DNA of 64,000 nucleotides from Phytophthora quininea (lineage: Eukaryota > Oomycota > Peronosporomycetes > Peronosporales > Peronosporaceae). Under the pieces are notes generated by a model that had not been told where the DNA came from, did no database searches, and saw nothing but the letters and a program-made list of their open reading frames with translations. Positions 32,851 through 45,111 of the stretch are shown here, piece by piece. The translations under genes were made by a program, and so were the position numbers. Location: NCBI GenBank assembly GCA_011947345.1, contig JAAVTG010001021.1:1-64000 (forward strand). Reading direction: 5' to 3'. Position 1 is the first letter of the stretch, and the number at the start of each line of letters is the position of its first letter.

Positions 32851-33810
32851 CTAACAGAAGCATGGTCCCTTTTTGTTCAATGCTTCGTACGGATTCTTTG
32901 TGCAGTGCAGCACTTGCTGGAGCTCTTCATAGTCGACAAAGTTGTCAGCCGAGTACACCGTGACGGATAAAAAGTCGAGCAGCACCAAACACACGTCCGG
33001 CTTGAAGCGCTCGTATTGCGATAGCAGAAGCTTGAGCGCGTCCTGAACGGGCCACAGGTCGAACCGCTCCACTTCGCCGTCCTGGTTTTCCGGGACGACG
33101 CTCTCCGGGAGTTCCACGTCGTAGATCAGCATGGTGTCGTTCACAAGTCCGAGAGGGTGGTCCACGACGTACGGGATGCTGCCGGCGGCAACGAACCGCG
33201 ACTTCGTTCGAGAAGGAACCAATCCAGCCTCTTCCTCGGCTTCTTTCACCATATTGTCCAGTGCTGCACTACCTTCGGGTAGTCCTCCACCGACGATCGT
33301 GTCCAGTAACAGCGGCCAGCGCCTCTTAGTGGCGCTACGTGTCGCCAGCCAGACATGCGTGACCGCTCCGGTCTCCTTGTCGCGGACGTATCCGTTGAGG
33401 TGCGTGCCAAACTGACTCAAACCAAAGTAGTGCCCCACGCCGCGATGGTAGCTGAAGAGCGTAGGGCTCGCAAACGATGTCCTGGCAGCGTAGAACTCGT
33501 CCTGCCACAATGGGAAGGCTTCCTCGGCTTTCAGCTCCGCTTCCAGCTCCTGGAAGGCCCAGGATCGCTCTTCAACGCTGGGGAACTGAGGAATCATCAC
33601 CACCTCGTCGTCCGTCACCTCCAGCAATCCACTGAACTGGTTGAGACGCTACATCACCTCCATATTAGCCTCGTACAGACAGCGGGTTGTGTTGTCAATC
33701 ATTCTTACCTCTCGCTTGTCCTTCAGCACGAATCCTGCCACAACGGATCTGCACGGCGCTTGGGTGCCCAACGTCTGCGCCCAGGCCTCACCCTCCTGCG
33801 GGTGCAGCAT
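32851..33810 (-). CDS. Nudix hydrolase with DUF4743 N-terminal domain
   Basis: Two exons: about 33810-33709 and 33648-32851. They are separated by a 60-bp intron (33708-33649; donor GTAAGA, CTAAT branch, GATGTAG acceptor) that contains the only in-frame stop. Joined, the start reads VVAGFVLKDKRE|RLNQFSGLLEVTDDEV, the DUF4743 pattern, followed by YFGLSQFGTHLNGYV and a Nudix box (GGGLPEGSAALDNMVKEAEEEAGL, with Lys for the usual Arg in REUXEE). This family is the C-terminal-like half of Tnr3/thiamine-pyrophosphokinase-type Nudix proteins, which hydrolyse oxidised thiamine or nucleotide diphosphates. Substrate here is inferred only. The start is uncertain (33,810 or 33,882). The final residues end in a Cys-rich CFC. 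Confidence 0.8.
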
Positions 33811-34023
33811 GACACGCAGCGGCACATAGGCCTCTCTCTTCCAGCCGCTCACGCGCTTCACCAACGGTCTCCACGCGCACATTCGTCGTCGTGTCAACTG
33901 TCTCGGACTTCCCTCGGTTGTCAGCCTCCTCCAAGATTGGGAAAACAAGTTTCTTATCGCATACAAAGACCAAATGGAGGCAAGCAGGGGCAATGTATAT
34001 TACACGTAGCAGGGCTCGCCGCC

Positions 34024-34565
34024 CTAGTGCAGGATGAAGTTGAGCGAGTGCGACTTCTGGGCCGAGTACGAGCCGTCCGACCCCACGTCGCTGTGCGTGT
34101 CCTCTCCGTCGTCTGCGTCTCCCTCGACGGCGCGTATCGAGCTCCCTCCTGGGCGTACTCGCGTTCGCGCTGGCCCTCTGCGGCGGGGCGGGTCTGCGGC
34201 GGCTTGGGCGGCTGGGCGGCTGTCTGCGGCGGCGGACGCATCGGCTCGTCCGGACGCTCGTAATTGCCGTCCTCGTCCTCCTCCACACGGTGCGCACGGC
34301 TGTCCACCACGGCCGACGCAGGCAGCGCGCGTCTGGATTGCCTCCGCTGCGCACCTGGTGCTCCACAAAGTCCTCCTTCATGGCCTTGAGGTCGGCCAGC
34401 GGCAGCCCCATGAACACGCCGAAGCCGTAGTAAACCTTTCGTCCTCGTTGTCCTCGTGGTCGGCGGCGGTGCTCACGCGGGGCAGCGGCGCGTCGTTGCC
34501 GGCGCCGCGGCCTCCTCGCGCGGAGACGCCCCCGGGCGTCGCGTCAGTTGGTTCTCCATCGCCAT
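34024..34565 (-). CDS. Unknown hydrophilic protein, several frameshifts
   Basis: About 180 residues when read through four frames, each change equal to one missing base. Start MAMENQLTRR at 34,565, then a shift in a G run at about 34,530; GGRGAGNDAPLPRVSTAADHED; then a shift before the conserved-looking YYGFGVFMGLPLADLKAMKEDFVEHQV (about 34,430-34,350); then VDSRAHRVEEDEDGNYERPDE and a Pro/Gln-rich stretch; then DADDGEDTHSDVGSDGSYSAQKSHSLNFILH to the stop. No family is recognised. The consistent continuity across shifts argues for one real gene. High GC and homopolymers may explain the number of shifts. Confidence 0.45.
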
Positions 34566-34717
34566 CAAACGTGCGTGCAGGCAAGACTTGTTTGTACTGC
34601 TGCCGTGCGGTGTGGATTATCCTGGGATTCGCGGCAGAGTATACTGAACACAAGTCATTATGTAATGGCTACAAAATGTAGCCATATATGTCTACTGCTG
34701 TGACGGCGCTGCAACTC

Positions 34718-37162
34718 TTATTTCCGACGCCGGAAACGTTTGTATGACTTCTTGCCCTTGGCCAACACCTCGTTGGCGTCGCGCTTACGGTATTCGCCAT
34801 CCGTGGTGAGCTGCGTGCCAATATCCTTGTGCAACTGACGGAACTTGCGGATGGAGCCTACCGGACGCAACGGAGATGCCAGCAGATGGTTGAGCTGTGA
34901 ACGCAGCGCTTGCACTGGAGTATCAGCGGTGCTCTTCTTCTTGCCCTGTTGGTTGCGCTTCTTGGCGCCCAATTCGAACAGCAAGTCTTCATCCATGTCT
35001 AGACCCGCCGCCTCAGCCATCTGAGTGAACCAAGTCTCCTCCGACTTGAGTTTACCTTCGGCATTCTCCTGGTCGTTGATACTCTTGGCCAACCGCATGC
35101 GCTCGTCAATCACCGAGGCGAAGCGGTGGTCGAACGGGAAGTCCGAGAGGCCTGTGGGTCGCTGCAGCATCTTGCAGATCTGCAGGTGGTACTTGGCATC
35201 TGCAGGCGACACCAGCGAGATACTGAGACCTTCCTTGCCAGCACGAGCACTACGACCACTGCGATGCACGAACACCTCCGTCGATCGAGCAATGTGGTAG
35301 TGCACAACGTAGTCCACGCTTGGGATATCAAGACCGCGTGCGGCCACGTCCGTAGCCACTAGAATGCCCTTGGCATGTCCCCGGAACCCATCCAGCTTCT
35401 TTAGACGCTGGCGCTGCTGCATCTCGGCGTGTAGCGCGAACACCGGCAGGTTGAGCAGACCCAATAAACCCGTTAGCCGACGTACTTGGTGGATTGCATT
35501 CAGGAAAATAATCGTTCGCCCGGGATACTGCGACAGGAAGTAGTACAGGAAGCTGTCGCGAGTAGAGTCTGTCACCTCGTGCTGGCATAGCTCCAGACCG
35601 GCGGGCAATGACAGCGCAACGTTCTCTTGCTGCTTCTTCAGCTTCTTCTGGCCCTCTTCAGAAATAATTGGTTTCGCAGCATCCGACTCAGCGATACTCA
35701 AGTCAACAACAGCAGGCTTTCCACGAAGTCCCACACGCTTCATGACGCGCTCCAAAACACTCAACGCATTGCGATAGCGCTTGGTTTTGCCCTTTTGGAA
35801 ACGTCCACCTTCAGGAATCGTCAGAGTAGCAGAGAACAGGAACGTCTGGCGGGTGTGGCGAGGGGATTGGGGAGGGCAACCTCCGGCTTTGTTTCAGCGT
35901 TTCCACTAGCCTTTGCAGCAGCTTCTTTTTCTTGCTGCTTGTGCTGCATTTTGAGTACATCATCCAGCATCATCACCTTGGTCCCGCTAGAAAACTTGGA
36001 CATGTCGATGTCTTCTCCATCCTCTTCACTGTCGCTGCCGTCGTCTTCACTCTCCTCATCCTCATCGTCAGAAAGATTCTTCAATTCAGAAGCTGCGGTG
36101 TTACCCTTTCGACGCAATGAATCAAAAATATTTTCGAGCTCCGGGTAAGACCCCGGCTGCAGCATCCGATCAGCTTCATCGACCACCAGGAAGCGCAGAG
36201 TCGTAGCAAGGTCCTTCATGTGCTCATGGTTAGCCTCGATAATATCCCAGAGTCGACCGGGCGTGCCGATCACGATCTCAGGCTTATAACCAAGCATACG
36301 CTTCTGCTTCTGCACAGCCATGCCGCCCACAAGAGTCACCACGCCGATTTCACGGTTGGGCACCATCTTCTCAAGATGCTGGTGGATCTGGATAGCCAGC
36401 TCACGCGTCGGCGTCAGAACGAGTGCCTTGCAATCTTTGACATAACCTGGTTGTGCACGCTCGGCCAGAAGCTGACTAAGAATCGGCAAGCCGAACGCTA
36501 GCGTTTTACCAGAACCTGTCGGCGCTGCACCCACGATATCTCGGTTGTCCACAAGAGCCGGCAGCAATGTTCGCTCCTGGATACGTGTAGGTTCCTTAAA
36601 TCCGCAGTTGTGTAGTGACTGCCTTAGCATCGGGTGCAACTTAAACTTGTCCCATTTGGGCAAGTTCACAGCCTTGATCTCCACAGTTTCCTCTTTCTTC
36701 TGCTCCTTCTTAGCAGGTTTGTCACCAGATTGTTTCTTCTTGTTCTTGTTTGCCTTTTTCTTAGGCTTCTCCTCTTGTTGTCCCTGCTGTTTCTGCACTG
36801 TTTCCTGCTGCGTAGACTCCTCCTCGGCATCTTCAGCCTCCTGCTGCTTGGCCTCTGTTTTCCTGCGCTTCTTCTTCTTCTTCTTCTTGGTCTCCATCCT
36901 GTTGGCTTTTGGTCTCACTCACCAACACCTTTCCTCCTCCCTCCGTCGTCTCCACGTAGTAGTCCGTGAGCTCCTCCAGCTCAAAGGCACAGCCGTCCTG
37001 GAAACCCTCGATCTGCATGTCCTCCATGTCCACCGTGGCCCAACCGCCGTCAGTCATTGCCGAGCTGGCGCTAGAGTTCGAGCGTTTCTTGCGCTTCTTG
37101 GACTTCTTTGCGCTCGCATTGGCGTCCGTGACGCTGTACGCCACCTCCGTGACGTTGCTCAT
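34718..37162 (-). CDS. DDX24: DEAD-box RNA helicase DDX24/Mak5
   Basis: Nucleolar ATP-dependent RNA helicase for 60S subunit assembly (yeast Mak5). The start at 37,162 gives WATVDMEDMQIEG...FELEELTDY, the characteristic DDX24/Mak5 N-terminal block. A frame change follows at about 36,890-36,920, where AAG repeats make it hard to place (two missing bases or one extra). Helicase motifs: Q motif EPTRIQ, I AAPTGSGKT, Ia PTRELA, Ib GTPGR, II VDEADRM, an acidic Ser/Asp insert typical of DDX24, then a second shift at about 35,820 right before motif III FSAT. Motif IV (TIIFLNA), V (VATDVAARGLD) and VI (HRSGRSARAG) follow. The tail is Lys/Arg-rich. About 790 residues in total. It is divergent from Twinkle, with 180 bp between the two ATGs. 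Confidence 0.92.
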
Positions 37163-37342
37163 GCTTGCACTTGTGCGACTGATACGTTGGTGACGATTGA
37201 CAGAGCAATCGCAGCCAGCCGATTTTACCCAATCATATCGTCTGAAAAATAATTTCAACCAATCCACATGCATATTTCGTGTCCACCTCTTATCCAGCGC
37301 ATTATTGACAACACTGGCAAGAGCTCAGATCTGGTCGACGGG

Positions 37343-39786
37343 ATGCGTGCGTTCTCCCGCCTCGTGGCTGCACGCAGTCGCTTGGCAAGACGTGTCACCA
37401 TATCGAGGACATTTGCACCGGCGCTGCTGAGGCACGCGGTGGACCGCCGCGGCTTCGCCGCCGACGCCTTCGTGTCGCGCCACTACCGCATGCAAGACCC
37501 GGCGGACGTCGGCGACTTCCTACGCCGCAAGAGCTTGGCCTGCAGGGAGACCGACACGCATTTCGTAGTGCGCGATTGTCCATTCTGTCACCCCACACAC
37601 GGCAAGGCTGACAACCTGTTCAAGATGTACGTGCACAAGTCGCAGGGCGTCTACAAGTGTCATCGTTGCGGAGCTTCAGGCAGCTGGTTCGACTTTAAGC
37701 GCAAGCTGCAGGGAAGTGTGGACGTAGCGTCGACCCAGGGCGCCTTGTATGGTGGCAATGCAGGAGCACAGGTCGAGGTGAAGGTCATCCAGGCGCTGGA
37801 CAACCAAAAGGCCATGGCGATCCAGAAGAACTTGTTCGACGACCCGGAGTTCAAGTCAGTACTGCACTACTTGACGGAGACACGTGGACTGTCGATGGAG
37901 GTGCTGCAAAAGTACTGTGTGGGGGCTATTGAGCAGCCATTCCGTGATCATGCCACGGGCGAACGTGCCAACGCCAAGTGCATCTCCTTCCCGTGGATGG
38001 CTCGTCAGATGGACTTGGATATCATGGGCGTTATCTGCAAGAATGACGACGACCAGGAAAAAGGATCTGAAGACAACAATTTGTACGATGTGGTGAGACT
38101 GAAGATCCGTGCTGTGGATGACAAGGCCAAGCAGCAACTTGTGCCGAAGGGTGGCAGCTGGGGACTCTTCGGGTGGAATACGGTCCCCATGACTGCGGAT
38201 GAGCTGGTACTTACCGAGGGTGAGTTTGATGCAATGGCTGTCCATCAGGCAACAGGAATGCCTGGGGTGTCGTTGCCAAATGGCTGCCAGTCCCTCCCAC
38301 CCAGTGTACTGCCCTTGTTGGAACGGTTCAAGCGCATCTACCTCTGGATGGATAACGACGTCTCGGGTCAAGTCAACGTTGAGAAGTTTGCTACCAAGTT
38401 GGGTAGGACACGCTGCTATATTGTCCGCTTGCCGATGGGCGGTGCGGCTTCGCCTGTGAAGGACGCCAACGACGCCCTTCGAGCGGGTCTTGATCTCACT
38501 GAAATTGTTCGTGCTGCCGAGCGGATGCCACACAGCCAAATTACAACCTTCGAGGAGCTTCGACGTGACGTGTTCGAGGAGATTGCGAACCCGCTTCGTG
38601 CCTGCGGTGTGCAGTCTCGCGCGTTCCCATCGCTAAACCGGCTAATGAAGGGTCATCGCATGGGCGAGGTGACAATTCTTACGGGACCAACAGGCTGCGG
38701 CAAGACCACGCTGCTAAGTCAACTTTCACTGGACTTGTGTGGACAAGGAGTTAGTACGCTGTGGGGTCATTCGAGATCAAGAATACGCGACTTATGCACA
38801 AGATGCTCACTCAGCTTGCGCAGCGTAATCTGTCAGGCGACGTGAAGGCATTCGAGACTGCGGCCGATCGATTTGAGGCACTCCCGATGTATTTCCTACG
38901 CTTTTTCGGTAGCACCGATGTTGATGAGGTTCTGGACGCGATGGAATACGCTGTCTACGCATATGATGTGCAACATATCCTCCTGGACAATGTGCAATTC
39001 ATGATGGCGGGCCAGGGACGCGGGTACGACAAGTTTGAACGCCAAGATGCTGCTCTAGACAAGTTCCGAAAGTTTGCTTCCGCCCAAAATGTGCATCTTA
39101 CTCTGGTTATTCACCCGCGCAAGGAGCAAGAAGATCAAGATCTCACGTTGTCGTCGGTGTTTGGCACGGCCAAAGCCACCCAGGAAGCCGACAACGTGCT
39201 CATCCTCCAGCGTATTCGGGGCGAAACCAAGCTGGACTTGCGCAAGAATCGCTTTGATGGTACACTGGGGACGATTCCACTGAAATTTGACGCGAACTCG
39301 GCTTCGTTGCAAGAGGTTGGTACGGAAGGCATGAGCGAAGGCGTCGCAGCCGTTGATCTTGAAGCTCAGATGGAGTTTGAGCAAAAGCGCCGAATGCAAA
39401 GCAGCCACCGCGCACAGGAACGCCTACATCCAGAGGCTCTGGACGATGAGCAAGCTGATGACGGTCAGGTCTCGCATCAGTTCCAATATGTTGCTGCACC
39501 AGCCTCTGGCGAGCTCAACGGATACAGCCACCATGTGAATGGATATCATGTAAATGGGCATAACGGAGTCAACGGCGTAAATGGTATGAACGGTAGCCAC
39601 TCGACACACCCAAATGGCAAAGACGAAGACCCCGATGACCACCATTTTAACGGCAGTAGTGGTAGCGGACTCAACGGTTCCAGCAGTTCCCGACCAAGCC
39701 ACACAGGCGTCAATGGCAACGGACCGCGAGCAGGTGGAAATGGCGGCGAGCCGTTCTCCGCCTTCACGCCTATCATCACACGATGA
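37343..39786 (+). CDS. TWNK: Twinkle-type mitochondrial primase-helicase
   Basis: Organellar replicative helicase of the T7 gp4 family. The start at 37,343 (MRAFSRLVAARSRLARR) is an Arg/Ser-rich mitochondrial targeting sequence, preferred over the ATG at 37,268. Domains in order: zinc ribbon with four Cys (CPFCHPTH...YKCHRCG, residues about 75-115), TOPRIM primase fold (VLTEGEFDAMA, IYLWMDNDVSG, residues about 290-360), then RecA helicase core with Walker A LTGPTGCGKTT and the conserved QEADNVLILQR. One frameshift (one missing base) lies at about 38,765-38,785 just after Walker A. The C-terminal 100 residues are low complexity, with many Asn-Gly pairs. Metazoan Twinkle has lost the zinc ligands; here they are present, so primase activity is plausible. 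Confidence 0.9.
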
Positions 39787-39954
39787 AGCAGGCTAGGAAA
39801 AAATATTTGTTAGGCTATTAGCATTGGTGCGTGAGTGTAGGAGGGCTGGACAGCTTGCCTACCGCCAGGTTCATGCATATCGCATCCTGTTATTACGCGA
39901 TACCGGTTTGTTTCCCACAAAGTACAATCAACTCTAATGATCGACCCGATGCGT

Positions 39955-40902
39955 TTACCTTTTTAGTGAGAGCTGCTCGTAGATCGTCCATGTGACAGCA
40001 GTGGATAGTGTGCGCTTCACCACACGTGGCAAAATACCCTTCGCGAAGCCTCGCAGACCTTCATGGCGGTAGATCTTGGCAACTGTTTGCCGCAATGACA
40101 GCGAGTTTTGTACAGATGAAGCTTCTCCTCCTTTGTTCACCATAATAGCAAGCTGCATGCGCGTCTTGACAACATCGGCCGGGTGGACTAGTGTGGTGGC
40201 CAGCACTCCAGCAACCACACCACTGCTAAAATGCACTCCGTAGACCGGTAGTTGCGGGAACCTCTCTACCCACGAGTCCCGCAGTCGCGTGTAGATAAGC
40301 ACATACAGTCCTGAGAACGGCACATCCCGAATTAACGTGGGGACCATGCCTCGATACAGCCCTCGCACACCTTCGTGGTGCAGCACGTGACGCACCACAT
40401 GCAAATTACTGTTGAAAGTTCCTGGCGGTAGGAACTCCATCCTGGCCTTGACAATCGTGAATGGAGACATGACGCCGCCTGCGAATGCTCTGGCAAAAGC
40501 TCCTGCCAGGAAGGTGTTGACTGAAGTCTGTGGAAACAGGTTTAGACAATGGTCCAGCGTCGCAAAGTAGAGTCCGGCGCCGCCAGCGACGCGCACGAGT
40601 GTGGGGGACGTGCCCCTCCACATGGAGCGCACTCTGGCGATGGGATCATTCTGGGGACGTGACGTCTTGATGGTCTCAGGCAGAGACAGCCGCGGTCTTG
40701 CGGTGGTTGGTGCCGGCTCTGCATGTGCAGTGAATGCTCCTTGCTGGTGCGTGCGCAACACGTCCAGCGGCTGGAAGGCGAGCGCGGAGATGACTCCCGA
40801 CAGTGCACCTGCCAGCAGCTTCTTGGTCTTGCGGCCGGCGAGTTCCTCCACGCGCTGGTCCTCGGCCAGCTTGGGCATCTTTAGCGACGGCGCCGCTGCC
40901 AT
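39955..40902 (-). CDS. SLC25A38: Mitochondrial glycine carrier (SLC25A38/Hem25)
   Basis: Intact 315-residue mitochondrial carrier starting at the ATG at 40,902. The three carrier repeats carry QPLDVLRTH, SPFTIVKARM and HPADVVKTRM. The second motif with Pro-Phe-Thr is characteristic of SLC25A38/Hem25, as are GLYFATLDH and IRDVPFSGLYVLIYT. In yeast and humans this carrier imports glycine into the matrix for the first step of haem synthesis. The subfamily call rests on these motifs. The loop in repeat 1 (residues about 50-85) is longer than usual and rich in Ser/Pro/Thr. It is convergent with Twinkle, with 168 bp between stops. Confidence 0.88.
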   Translation of the reverse strand: MAAAPSLKMPKLAEDQRVEELAGRKTKKLLAGALSGVISALAFQPLDVLRTHQQGAFTAHAEPAPTTARPRLSLPETIKTSRPQNDPIARVRSMWRGTSPTLVRVAGGAGLYFATLDHCLNLFPQTSVNTFLAGAFARAFAGGVMSPFTIVKARMEFLPPGTFNSNLHVVRHVLHHEGVRGLYRGMVPTLIRDVPFSGLYVLIYTRLRDSWVERFPQLPVYGVHFSSGVVAGVLATTLVHPADVVKTRMQLAIMVNKGGEASSVQNSLSLRQTVAKIYRHEGLRGFAKGILPRVVKRTLSTAVTWTIYEQLSLKR

Positions 40903-43859
40903 CACGAGCACCGTTGATTGCTCGGCTGCGACGATGACAGCAACGGTGAAGACGCCAAAGCATGCAACAAAAAAACGATCTTAAATTCTATAAATAATGT
41001 AATACTTATGGTAATTTATTTCCAGCAAAAGCAATTGCGCCTGGCGCAGCCTGGTACAGTATGATCTTCATTGTATTAACGTCTCGGGAGGTTATGAGAG
41101 AGTTTTATGGGCTGATTTAGCGATTTTATGAAGGTTGGCAAGGCTAACAAAACGAGCAGTCCCAAAAGACCTCGTGATGTCTGGCTGTAAGCCACACATA
41201 AGCCAGTGGCTTATGCGTGTGTTTTTAATCAGTGTGTGAGGGACCAATATACAGTATTAAAAGTACACGCTGACGCAACCCCGGTCTGCATTCTGCCCCA
41301 CTCGTTATCCATTAAGCGACGCGACAGTAGCTGAGCGAAGGGTATCGTCCCGACAGGAGTTTTGCGAACTGTCCTGTGGATACCTCGGATTTGGGTCATG
41401 ACACCCACGCGCATGATACAAATGACGTTTAATCTTGCCCGCCTCCTCAATAAGTAATTGCATTAGTTTAGTCCATCAACAACGTGCTGATCCCCTTCCG
41501 AATCGTGTTCTTGGTAGCTCGAGGTCTCCGCATTCCGGGGAAGTTTTGACGCACTTCTTGTCCATTCTCTCGGGAGATCTCTTGAGCGCAACACAATTTT
41601 GTGGTTCTCAAATCAATGTAAATGTGATGATGGACTTTGCCATCTCACCAATATAATTGCCAAAGGCTGGGTGCGCTTTTCAATCGTAGAAAGCCTCCTT
41701 TTTAAACCTGTCAAGGTATTGACTATGGAATTACACATGGGCTCTTAATAATAGAAGTAGGTCGCTCTCTGGTGAGCGCTACTGACCAGCATTGTCCGCA
41801 GATGTGGCGAACGAGCGCAACGCTCAGACGCCCGTTGAGAGATTGGGGACAACTGAGGAATGTTAACGTGCTGTTGAAGCCAGAATGCTATCGACAGCGT
41901 CAAAGTTCGCAGCGAGTAGATCTTTCTAGAACGAGTCGGTGGAGATGTTTAAGGTTGTCCGAGCTACCCGCCTCGCTACAAAGGCCAGGGAGGTCGAGAT
42001 GTCCCAAGTGGAATAAATGCTGGCTCTCATGAGTGAGCTGTTGTGAAGACCAAGTTGTGTCTTCATCTGCTATGCCATTTCAGTGGTGTAGGTGAGACGA
42101 GCTTCGACAAGCTCGTTCCGAAGCTGTGCCTTGGCTCTCTCGCCCGGTGGACAAGTAGTTTCATAACAAGAAAGGGATCGCACATTTTCTGAGGATGTTC
42201 GTGAACCTGTATTTGACCAGTTTAAGTAATTACATCACGAAACACCAATGCGACGGGAAGCCACTCACTAAGAATTAGTGTGTTCAACGGCAGGGAGGTA
42301 TTTCGATTTCCTCCTAGTCAATGACAGCGTAATCGCTGAACACCTCCCAAGCGTGTGAACGATGGCTATTGGGTCTTCGTACTAATGTTTGAGTTATGTG
42401 AAAGAGAGTCGTAGCAGCTTACGCAGACTGTATTGAAATTTCGACATCAACTCAATCGACTTGGATGCCGCAAACTACCACTTAAATAAAATTTTGGGGG
42501 TATTTGGTACTCTCGTCCTGTCTCGGCTAAGAGAAAACGAGAGGGATGGATATGTCCGCGCACAATGCAGATTGAGAGCAACCTCGAGGGTGAAGAAAAA
42601 AAAGACTGGCGAGACCAGCATTCCGTAATCGCGTGGAGACAAAGGAGATCTTATGAATATACTGCATAATTTAAAAGGACGAATTGCCACCCGCGTCAGC
42701 TTATATACAATCCACACATACATACACGGATGGGCGCTCTGTCAATATCTGCAAGCTCAAACTTACTTCTCTGCAATTCTTACTCGTTAGAAAGTTATTG
42801 TGTTCCACCTCAAAAACTTTAGGATCAGAAATCTGCTGATATATAATAATACCAGTTTTACATTTACTCAGCGGAATTTCGGCATAGAACCAGAATAAAT
42901 CGGCTAAAGATCTCTAATAACGATGCTCCGTCCGATCCCCCTTGAGCCGAGATGTCTAGCAAATTATTTACTCCTCATTATCATCGGTATCAGAATACGT
43001 AGCACGAATATCAGCCTGGTCGCAGAGGTTGAACATTTTGTGAGTTCTGCCTTGGAGAGGTATTTTGCGTCGGTAAACGCTGCACCTTCGTGTTTTATCT
43101 TATAAATTGGATCGTTCATGTATACCCATACTCTTCCCCTTTATAGTCGAAGATCGCTCAAAATCACTGGTGCATCATGAAACATTGCTTCAAACGCAGA
43201 TCGTACAATCACTCCACAGTCTTGAAGCTCTCGATTTTCTGCTGCAATTTGTGAATCTGTATTTTTTTAATTGCTTTGGACTCTTCATCAACCCGTACAG
43301 GCTGCGCGAATGCACCACCGTCAATTTTATCTGTCAACATATTATTGAATAATTGATACCTGCAACTTGATTCTTCATTTATACGTAGTAGCTGGCATTA
43401 TCCATGGTGTCAACATAACATACTTTTATGAAGAAATGGACGAGAAAAAATGCAGGCACACTCTGCAGCCGTGTCATCAAATCAATGTGCAACTGACATG
43501 GGTAATGGCCTTTATCCAGCAAATATAAGTTCCAGCCTGCTCGACTCTTGCGTTAAGCAAAATAAACTGGAGACGGCGATGGTGGGCTGTAAAATGTTCT
43601 CGATCATTTTCCTCTCCAAGATGTTGTGGTGAAAAAAATCTGCCTGACCATTTCCACACCTTCGCGGATTGGGTTATCGCAAAGGGCTATTCGCTGATCG
43701 AAATTTTACAGACCAAAGGGGTTAGTGGAAAAGTGGTTAGTGATGTAAATATGTTTAAAGAGGTATTTCTCAACGCAACGACTCCTTCTACTATTTCTTT
43801 GTGGCGCAGAATTCACTGTAGCGTACTCTCGCCCTTTTACCAGCACGTTTGGTAGTCGT
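40903..43859. other. Gene-poor AT-rich region
   Basis: About 3 kb without a supportable gene. Short ORFs occur on both strands, none with a motif I recognise. Probably decayed repeats. Confidence 0.4.
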
Positions 43860-44760
43860 AGGCCAGATACTGAACGCTTTTTGTTTCGGGAGTTGTATCC
43901 TCCTTCGCCTGTGTCGTCAACTCCTCTGGCTTTGCCCCAGGAGTCTCCTAGGTCCCGTCGGCGCTCGTCGTCCACTGACGACGGTGCCTACTTTATTAAT
44001 ACTAGGCTACACTTCAGGTACTACTGAGGCACTATCACTACGTCCGTAGCTACACAGATCCTGTAAAACGGCGCACTGACCGCCCGCCAACCAACGTCGG
44101 CGTCGCCTGCTTGGTCACTTGGGCGCTTGGTGGACTCTCCAACACCGGCCCTATTCACCGCTACTTGCAGCAGACTAGGAGTACGCTTACTCCGACCTGC
44201 TGACTACGTCCGCTGTACTACTGCTCGACCGCACCTGCCACCGCCGTTCCTACTTCGTCTCCTTCACCGTGGTCTCGGCCAGCGCTACGCACCGACCGGG
44301 CCTACTGCTCCGTGGCCCACGACGGTGCCGGGCACCGTCGGGGTCTACTGCTCCTTCTGCTGCTGACTCGTTGTCGGCCTTCCTCCTGGCGCCGGTCTTC
44401 TGCTTCGCCGTGGCCTTCACCTCGTCTTCTCCTGCTTCGTTGCTGCGCCCCACGCTCTAAACTCCGGGGCTTGCTTCGCTGCTGCGCAGCAATTTGTAGC
44501 CTGCCGCCTTCGCCGCAATTTGTAGACTCCTACTCGCTTCGTTCACTTCTCCGTACTGCTTCCACGCGCTCTCACCTGCTGCCACTACCGCATGGCGGTC
44601 TCACGTGGCGGTCTCGCCGCGGCTGCCAAGTCCCACCGTCTCCGGTATCTACTGGATTGTGCTGCGATCTCGAGGTCTCCGACCGCCGGCTGCTACTGCT
44701 ACCATTCAGATCCACAATTACGTATGCTCTTGCGTATTCCGTCACATCTGCTGCTACCAT
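43860..44760. other. GC-rich coding-like island of unknown origin
   Basis: Abrupt 0.9-kb GC-rich block inside AT-rich flanks. On the plus strand at about 43,849-44,030 one frame reads a Ser/Pro/Arg-rich peptide. On the minus strand at 44,453-44,250 another reads a Lys/Glu/Ala-rich peptide (NEAGEDEVKATAKQKTGARRK). No domain is recognised. It is probably a fragment of a retroelement gag or another repeat; not proven. Confidence 0.3.
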
Positions 44761-45111
44761 CGGATCGTTGTTACCGCTCCCTATCAGTGCCTTATTACAC
44801 CACTACAAAGTATTTACTTGATGTTTCACTTGTTGGATATGCACTAAACATACGATTAATATCAACAGCCGTTTTTGTACGTAAAACAGTGGATACACCA
44901 GACTCCAATCTCATCCGTTTGATATGGTTGACTGAGAAAGCATTGGCAGTGTTCGGAAGCCGTTGTTGCCAGTGCAAATATTTCCCCCTATTTGGGAGGG
45001 TTTAATCTGCAATGTGTAATTTTTATGCCATCTGACCAAAGCGTTACAAAAGATGAAACCAACTAGATGGAAATCTGAAGAGTGCTGGCGAGGTTTGGGG
45101 GATTTGACGTA

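Noticed and set aside
33649..33651. In-frame TAG that would break the Nudix gene
   Set aside because: It is the 3' end of a 60-bp intron with GTAAGA donor and CTAAT branch site; splicing keeps the frame and restores the DUF4743 start.
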